Source: Casuarina equisetifolia
Lineage: Eukaryota; Streptophyta; Magnoliopsida; Fagales; Casuarinaceae
DNA length: 64,000 bases
Direction of reading: 5' to 3'
Assembly: GCA_028551475.1 (NCBI GenBank)
Contig: CM052360.1
Span: 15,302,501 to 15,366,500 of the forward strand
The position numbers were made by a program, and so were the translations under genes. Of this stretch, positions 58,212 through 64,000 are shown piece after piece (within the stretch, counting starts at the first letter, position 1; each line of letters opens with the position of its first letter). The notes under the pieces were generated by a model, which was given only the letters and a program-made list of their open reading frames with translations, made no database searches and was not told the DNA's origin.

Positions 58212-60125
58212 GAGTCGAGAATTCCGAGTTCCATTATATACACAAGAAAATGTCATTTGGGTTTTTATATATAATATGTAGCTTTTTCTGCCTCCTTCCC
58301 TTGTTCACTATGATTTCTTGTCTCGTTCATCATTTCCATGCTTGATACGAAGAACATAGTGGTAGTGGGTCTCTATTTTTCCAAATAAAGTTGGAGAGAT
58401 GGGATTTTTTTCAAATAAAAAAGAACGTGCCGTTGGAGAGACTCTGAAGGGGAACAAGCTCTTGTTTGATGGATAAGGACAATTCCAAAGCCTGCCTTCT
58501 TTTGTTTGTTTTGCCCCCAAGTTGTTGGTAACATTTAGTGTGCAATTCGGATACTGGGGATCTTATAATTTCTTCCAAGAAAAAGCGAACTGAAGGAACA
58601 CATACTTGGGGGGCGCGAATTCAACTAAACTAATTTTTTTTTTCTTTTTTTGACAATTGTATGATTCTAGTCCATGTGAGATAATAATATAAAAAGCCTT
58701 GCGTATGTCCCACAACGTTGAAGTTTTTATTTTTAATTTTCTGTCCGACGCATGCACAAGAGAGATTGATCAGAAAAATAAACAAACTTGAGAGCCGATT
58801 AAGTTGTCTTGGATAATTAATACAAGCTGTAACAGATGCAACAGGAGGCTCTTTTATGACCAGGTACCTCATGTTAGAACTCTGCCCTGGGTCTTTGATT
58901 TACTTTTTGGTTTTAAAAGCTTTAGTGTCCACGGAGAGTCTAATAAAAGATAAGTACGTTTTGTGTTAAAAATATGGTTCGGCTAATACACTTGTTTAGT
59001 AATTGCTGGCATCTCCAGAACTAGCAAGCTTTAACTATACTTAACTGGTATTTCCACCAAAGAAATGAAATGACCCTCCATGGTAGGCTGTGTAATGTAA
59101 GCAGGAATGGGAACATCAGCCCTATACCGAGGCTGAACCACTTAATGATGCTAAAAGGAACCAATTTTCAGTTATAGATGTCGAGCTGCTAGGGCATAAA
59201 GCAGATAGGGCCAATCTGCAACAAGAAATCTCACATTAAAACAACCCCCGCAGCCTCTTTCCCTGGATATTATCTCTGGATATCCTCATGGAATGTTAAA
59301 TTAGATGCCAAGCGGGGAAGCAAAAAAATGAATATGCTCTTCACTGATAACATACAAGTAGAAACCATTTCCTTCTCAAATAAATGTTGGCAACAACAAA
59401 AATGCTTTTTACATTCGATAACCCCTATTTAAGGTTCTGGCTTTATGAATTAAAGAGCTTCACTAGAAAGAAACAAATTCAGATCTAATATGCAAAATAA
59501 ACAACCATGTTTCTTACACGCATCCTTGATAATAAGTAAGGTGCCCTTTTGCTTGAAAACCATGAATTTTCCTCTTTGACCCCGACAAGATTATCTGGGA
59601 GCATTCATCAATTTAAAACTAGAAAAATAAAAAGGGTAAATTTAACATTTCCATCACCCCTCCCCCCAAGAAACACACAAAAACACAACAAAGGTGTCTT
59701 TAGTGGCTTCGAAACGTCAACCAACAACAATAATATAACCATCATTATCATACCCACCACCATGACTATCAATGTTTTACGTTCTACATAAAGAACAGTT
59801 ACATGGTGTATCAGCTACTACCAAAAATGAAGGTACAATTACAGCCACAATGAAGACCATACGTATATGCTCTTTGGCTTGATGTCCCAGGCATAAATAT
59901 TCAGATATTTAATTGCTATGGGATCCTCGTGTCAGAGACCCAGATGAAGCTAATGTTCTTTTTAACTTCAAAAGTTATATGAAATGTAAATTCTACTCAA
60001 GTAGTTTCACTAGAAATCTGCAGTATCTATACAAGCTACTGTTTACCAAAACCATCCACCATGCGTACCTTGATGTGGTGTTTTAATAAATACTGAGATA
60101 ACATATACTCATCAAAATACATATA
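58212..60125. other. GUN4 3' UTR, intergenic DNA and 3' UTR of the next gene
   Basis: Convergent gene ends. No coding frame or RNA gene is supported. The right part (about 59.8-60.1 kb) is presumably 3' UTR of the minus-strand gene. Confidence 0.5.
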
Positions 60126-63100
60126 CTATGCACAGGGGCAAAGTCGCCTTGTATATGGATGTGAACCATCACATGAAAGCATTGATTGAGTTCGAGTAAA
60201 CAAGCATGCCCCAGGATTCTGAAAGTCAAGATGAATAAAAACATAACTGTTAGGTGGTTTCCATGGAAATATAAAATAATGCAAAGAGCTTGACCACCGT
60301 TGAGGATTAAGATATCATTCTGATTCTATTCTTAATATGCCTAAAGTAGTCCTTACATGGGGAAGCTTAGAACATAAAGTCACCACAAAATTAGAAAATA
60401 AAACCTTGAATTTATTTGGAGTAAAAATCATTGTTGCAGTGAGGGTCAGTGCCTATGTGGGCCGCCGCAAACTTGGAGGTTAGGAATTCAAGCAACCTAG
60501 GGAAAGCTGGAGTATATAAAGACAGATATGGAGCTAGATGGCCAACCAGCTATTTGATATGGAGAAACCAACCCCAACCCCCAAAAAAAAACTAAATTAC
60601 CAAATTAAGAACCTTGCATCTCTAAAGCCAGAGCAAAAACATTATTGCAGTAGGGCCCGATGGCTCTAAGGGAAACTCGAATGTGGTGATTAGGAATTGA
60701 AGAAGCCTAAAGGAGGCAGGACTATGAAAAAGGGATATGGTAGTTTATGTATTTTAGCTCAGAAAATGGAAACCTATGTATTAATTGGACAAACCGAATG
60801 AGGGGAGTCCTAGAAAGAAAGAAGAGAGCAGGTTGTCTATCCCAGGGAAACAGGAAATGGTGTCTCTCATGTTGATTTTGGGAAATAAATTTATCATTCT
60901 GCGACATCTTAATTTTTACTTCTTATCTGAGAAGTTGATGGTAGAAATTTTGCTACAATAAGATATACAAAATTTTCCTCCTCACTTTTATTGTCCATTC
61001 AATCAAAGGATTGCAACTCTCTGTCCTTTATTTTCCTTTCCCTCAAGCCAACCATCCAATCAGGCTATATGTGATCAGCCAAGTGAGTCACTTCCTTTCA
61101 CCTATAAGGAAGCTAGTCTTATAATATATATCAAATGCACCACGACTGTGCACTTAGGCTACTTAGGTCTATTCTAGCCCAATTTTCCAACCCTGCACTT
61201 CCATACAAATAAATGTGCATGTGCACTTTCTGTATATGCCAAGGTGCAGGCTCATGTGTAATACAACACCAAACCTATGTTGAAGGAGATGTTGATAATG
61301 GATAAACCATAATCCCTCCAAAGATACCTAAATCCAATGAACTTCGCTACTTGGCGCATTCTAGGATGATGCTGAAGTGATTGAGATTTTGAAATTGATT
61401 AAAAAAAAAAAATTGCACCCGACAAGTTATAGACTGCCTATTTTGTGATATTCTTTTCTGACATCTACATTCCTTTCCTCTATACAAAGCACTTTTGCTG
61501 TGTCATTATTATCTGAGAAAAGGCCAACTTCATAAACATGTTACTTTAATGAAAGAAAGTAAGAATACCAGATCTTTAGGGGCATCATCAACAACTTCAG
61601 CAGGTTGATCAGCTCCCACGCTTGACAAGCAAGCTCCTTTGCAGTTCATATATTTCTGCATACTTTTGATAAAGAAATTAAAACAATTTAGTAATGGATA
61701 CAAATAGAAAACAAGAGCGGTTAAACTTTAAAGGGAGCCACATTGCATCATATTCTTGTTGCTGAGCACAATAATTCGAAAAAAGTATATATATATATAG
61801 GACATGTTGTACAGTTCCAAATGAAACAATTACATCCATTGCAATCATTTGGGTTCAGGAGAAACTATAAAATTAATAACCACCACAATAGAGCAAAATG
61901 CACCACAAAATTGCTTTCCTTCATCCAAAAGAGAAGGAACAGTGAAGAAAGAAAGGTGCTAACATTAACCCTCCCCCATCCCTGGGGAAAAAAAGGGTGA
62001 AGAAAAAAGGTTTCATACAGTATGAATGTATTATTATGTTTAGGTTAAGTAAACCAATTGCAAAACAAGAAAAATTATGTCATCAATATATTTTAGAAAG
62101 CAATAGCATTCAATATAGAAGACAAAAAGGAAAAAGTACGGGTGACTTACATGTCACACTGATTAAGCACTAAGAGCTTATTGAGGACGCATGATTGTCC
62201 ATTTGACTTGCAAACTGACTCACATGACTCACTTTGCCTATCAGCCATTGAGTTCAAAGAATAAGCTAAGGTTCAAAATTAAGTATATTAAACTCAAGAA
62301 ACAAAAACAATCATGATAACTCACCTTCCAAGAATAACATTAATTCCATTCAGTCTTCTCTCAAAGTGAGTATTACTGGCTACTGCTGCAAAATAGTTCA
62401 GAACATACAAAACTCAAAACTCTAATTATACTGCATCCAATATCAAAGATAAATCTGGGTTTCATGAACGTGTACAATATAACAGAAGCAAAACAAGCCA
62501 GGAGCACCATATACAAAATGAGGATTTTCGCACTCCCTAACAAATTAATGAGGCAATATGCCATAAGTATGAATTTACTCTTCATTGTTACACTTCAAAA
62601 ACATTGATGTAGGATGGTACTGAAATAATTCATGAGCCATCAGAATACAGAAAGCTTCCCAATCACATTGCATCATGACATTCTTTTCAGTTTAGTATTT
62701 TGAGTCTTAATCCAAGTCTTCACCATAGCAATGTTATTTTACCACATATATGGATGATGATGGCTCAAGAAAACCCAACAAAACTGATCACACTGCTCAG
62801 CATATACCAATCTCAGCCAGTTTCTGATAATTATGATATGATGTGGTTTCATAATGTAAAAAAGGCATAAATTTGAGTTCTCTTAACTAACGAAAACGTA
62901 AAGGAATACATTTATTTCCCCTATATGGAGTTAACTGTAGTTTTGCTTATGCTTAGTTGTTAACCTCTGGGATAAGAATTGTATTGTTTCATAAGAAAAG
63001 AAGAGTTTAATATCTCTTTCTTCTGTTTTAATTGTGCAATCGTTTTTTTGGAGGAGTTTGAATTTGTTTCAACAATAAATTTGACCCTGATAGACTTTTG

Positions 63101-63436
63101 GTATTCCCGATTATCAATTGATTTATCAAATTTTCAGTATTAATTTCTTCATCATATACAATTTTATCTTCATTAGTGGAGATAGAAGTAGACATGACCC
63201 AATTTAGACTCATGTTCTATAAGTTTCTAATTAGTCTACCTGCAAAATAAAAGCTAAACTAATGGATTTACTACTCTCCAGGACTTACTACCAAGACTAC
63301 TCACAAGGGCAAACTCTGCAAATTAATCAAAACTTTAAAACATGCATCAAAACATATCACTTCTACTCCATGGCTTTGGTACCAGGAGTATGATTGCAGG
63401 TATCAACTTCACATGATTGTTGTAGCTTCAAGTGGT
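60126..63436 (-). CDS. cysteine-rich protein with MGAT5-like C-terminal domain (3' exons)
   Basis: Five minus-strand exons join with consistent phase: 63436-63383, 62385-62325, 62237-62151, 61662-61569 and 60218-60126 (ending TAG). They give the last 128 or so residues. Blocks include ERRLNGINVILGR, SCESVCKSNGQSCV, LNQCD, NCKGACLSSVGADQPAEVVD, NPGACLFTRTQSMLSCDGSH and the end RRLCPCA. About 11 Cys suggest a disulfide-bonded lumenal domain. The pattern C-x3-C...CLF...SC.G.H....R.CPC resembles the C-terminus of animal MGAT5 N-acetylglucosaminyltransferases, and a plant family annotated as putative glycosyltransferase ends the same way. A Golgi or secretory location is inferred. The first listed exon starts inside a codon (phase 2), so upstream exons exist, probably beyond 64 kb. 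The donor of the 63383 exon was chosen for phase; a second GT at 63366 would break the frame. Confidence 0.78.
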
Positions 63437-64000
63437 CTATAAAAGAGAAGACAAGACACCACAATCAGGGAACCAAAATGAGGACTCAAAGCCCAGTAGA
63501 GAAGGGAAGCCTCTTTAAGTTTCCCCATCCCCCCTAGTAACGTTCCAAAGTCCCAAACCAAGAGTGCTTACATTCTAATACGCCCTATGTAGGCCAACTT
63601 TTTGTTTGGCCTCGTTTCTGAGCTTTTTTGGAAGGATTAGGTAGACAGGGTTTTACACCTTTCCATTTCCTCTTTGAAGATTTAAGACCACGGTATAGGC
63701 TTGAACATTAATTTTGGATTGTGCTGTATTTTGGAGACATATTTCTCTGTCCTTAGTGGAATTTTCTTGTAAGGAAGTCAGATAGTGAATTAGATTCTTT
63801 TTGATGTGTTTTAATGTCAAAATCAAATATAATTAAACTAGCTTTCCATCTTGCGAAAATTTGTTTTAATGCAGTATTCTGCACATCCTTTTTTCAAAAT
63901 TTCTTTTGCAGATTTGCAATCTCAGCGTAAAATGATTGACTAAATCACTTTGGAACTCCAAGATGCATAAAACAATGGATAAAACTTGTTTCTTTATGGT
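63437..64000. other. probable intron of the cysteine-rich gene, window edge
   Basis: No exon with convincing splice sites is seen before the window ends. Confidence 0.4.

Overview
This is nuclear DNA of a flowering plant, most likely a eudicot. It is A+T rich, has GT-AG introns and 5'-UTR introns, plant-type tRNA genes and Ty1/copia, LINE and SINE relics, and its single-copy genes match known Arabidopsis families. The species cannot be named from the sequence.

Left arm (1-18 kb). A possible terminal exon of an unknown gene (448-558, +) is followed by a tRNA-Thr(UGU) gene (1806-1877). An intronless ACR4/CRINKLY4 receptor kinase gene lies at 2302-5022 (-), a small SINE-like insertion at 7196-7267, and a multi-exon gene for a nuclear-type protein of unknown function with a SAP-like N-terminus at 10281-15029 (-, with a 5'-UTR exon near 17.5 kb). 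The arm ends with a damaged tRNA-Ser(GCU) relic (17810-17881).

Middle (18-42.4 kb). This is an accessory, repeat-rich block. It holds paired dispersed repeats, LINE and copia relics, and a cluster of three secreted proline-rich protein (PRP) copies in graded decay. The first is intact (25196-26002). The second has three frameshifts (31520-32246). The third is broken by a stop and split by a complete but dead Ty1/copia element (35524-40998) with 584-bp LTRs. A second, minus-strand copia relic lies between the first two PRP copies (about 26.35-30.79 kb).

Right arm (42.4-64 kb). Ordinary genes resume: a four-EF-hand calmodulin-like protein (43838-44290, +); a short FAR1-domain protein of the FRS-related-factor type with two coding exons 3.3 kb apart (46715-50792, -); a divergently transcribed RRM protein resembling EDM3/AIPP1 (55206-55946, +); the intronless chloroplast tetrapyrrole-binding protein GUN4 (57405-58211, +); and the 3' exons of a cysteine-rich protein whose C-terminus resembles that of MGAT5-type glycosyltransferases (60126-63436, -), with its 5' end beyond the exons seen here.

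From memory, GUN4, ACR4, a CML and a FAR1-domain protein also lie close together in Arabidopsis (At3g59400, At3g59420, At3g59440, At3g59470). The window therefore looks like a conserved gene neighbourhood expanded by the repeat/PRP block. The genes do not form one pathway: they cover epidermal receptor signalling, calcium sensing, putative transcription control, chromatin/RNA functions and chlorophyll synthesis.
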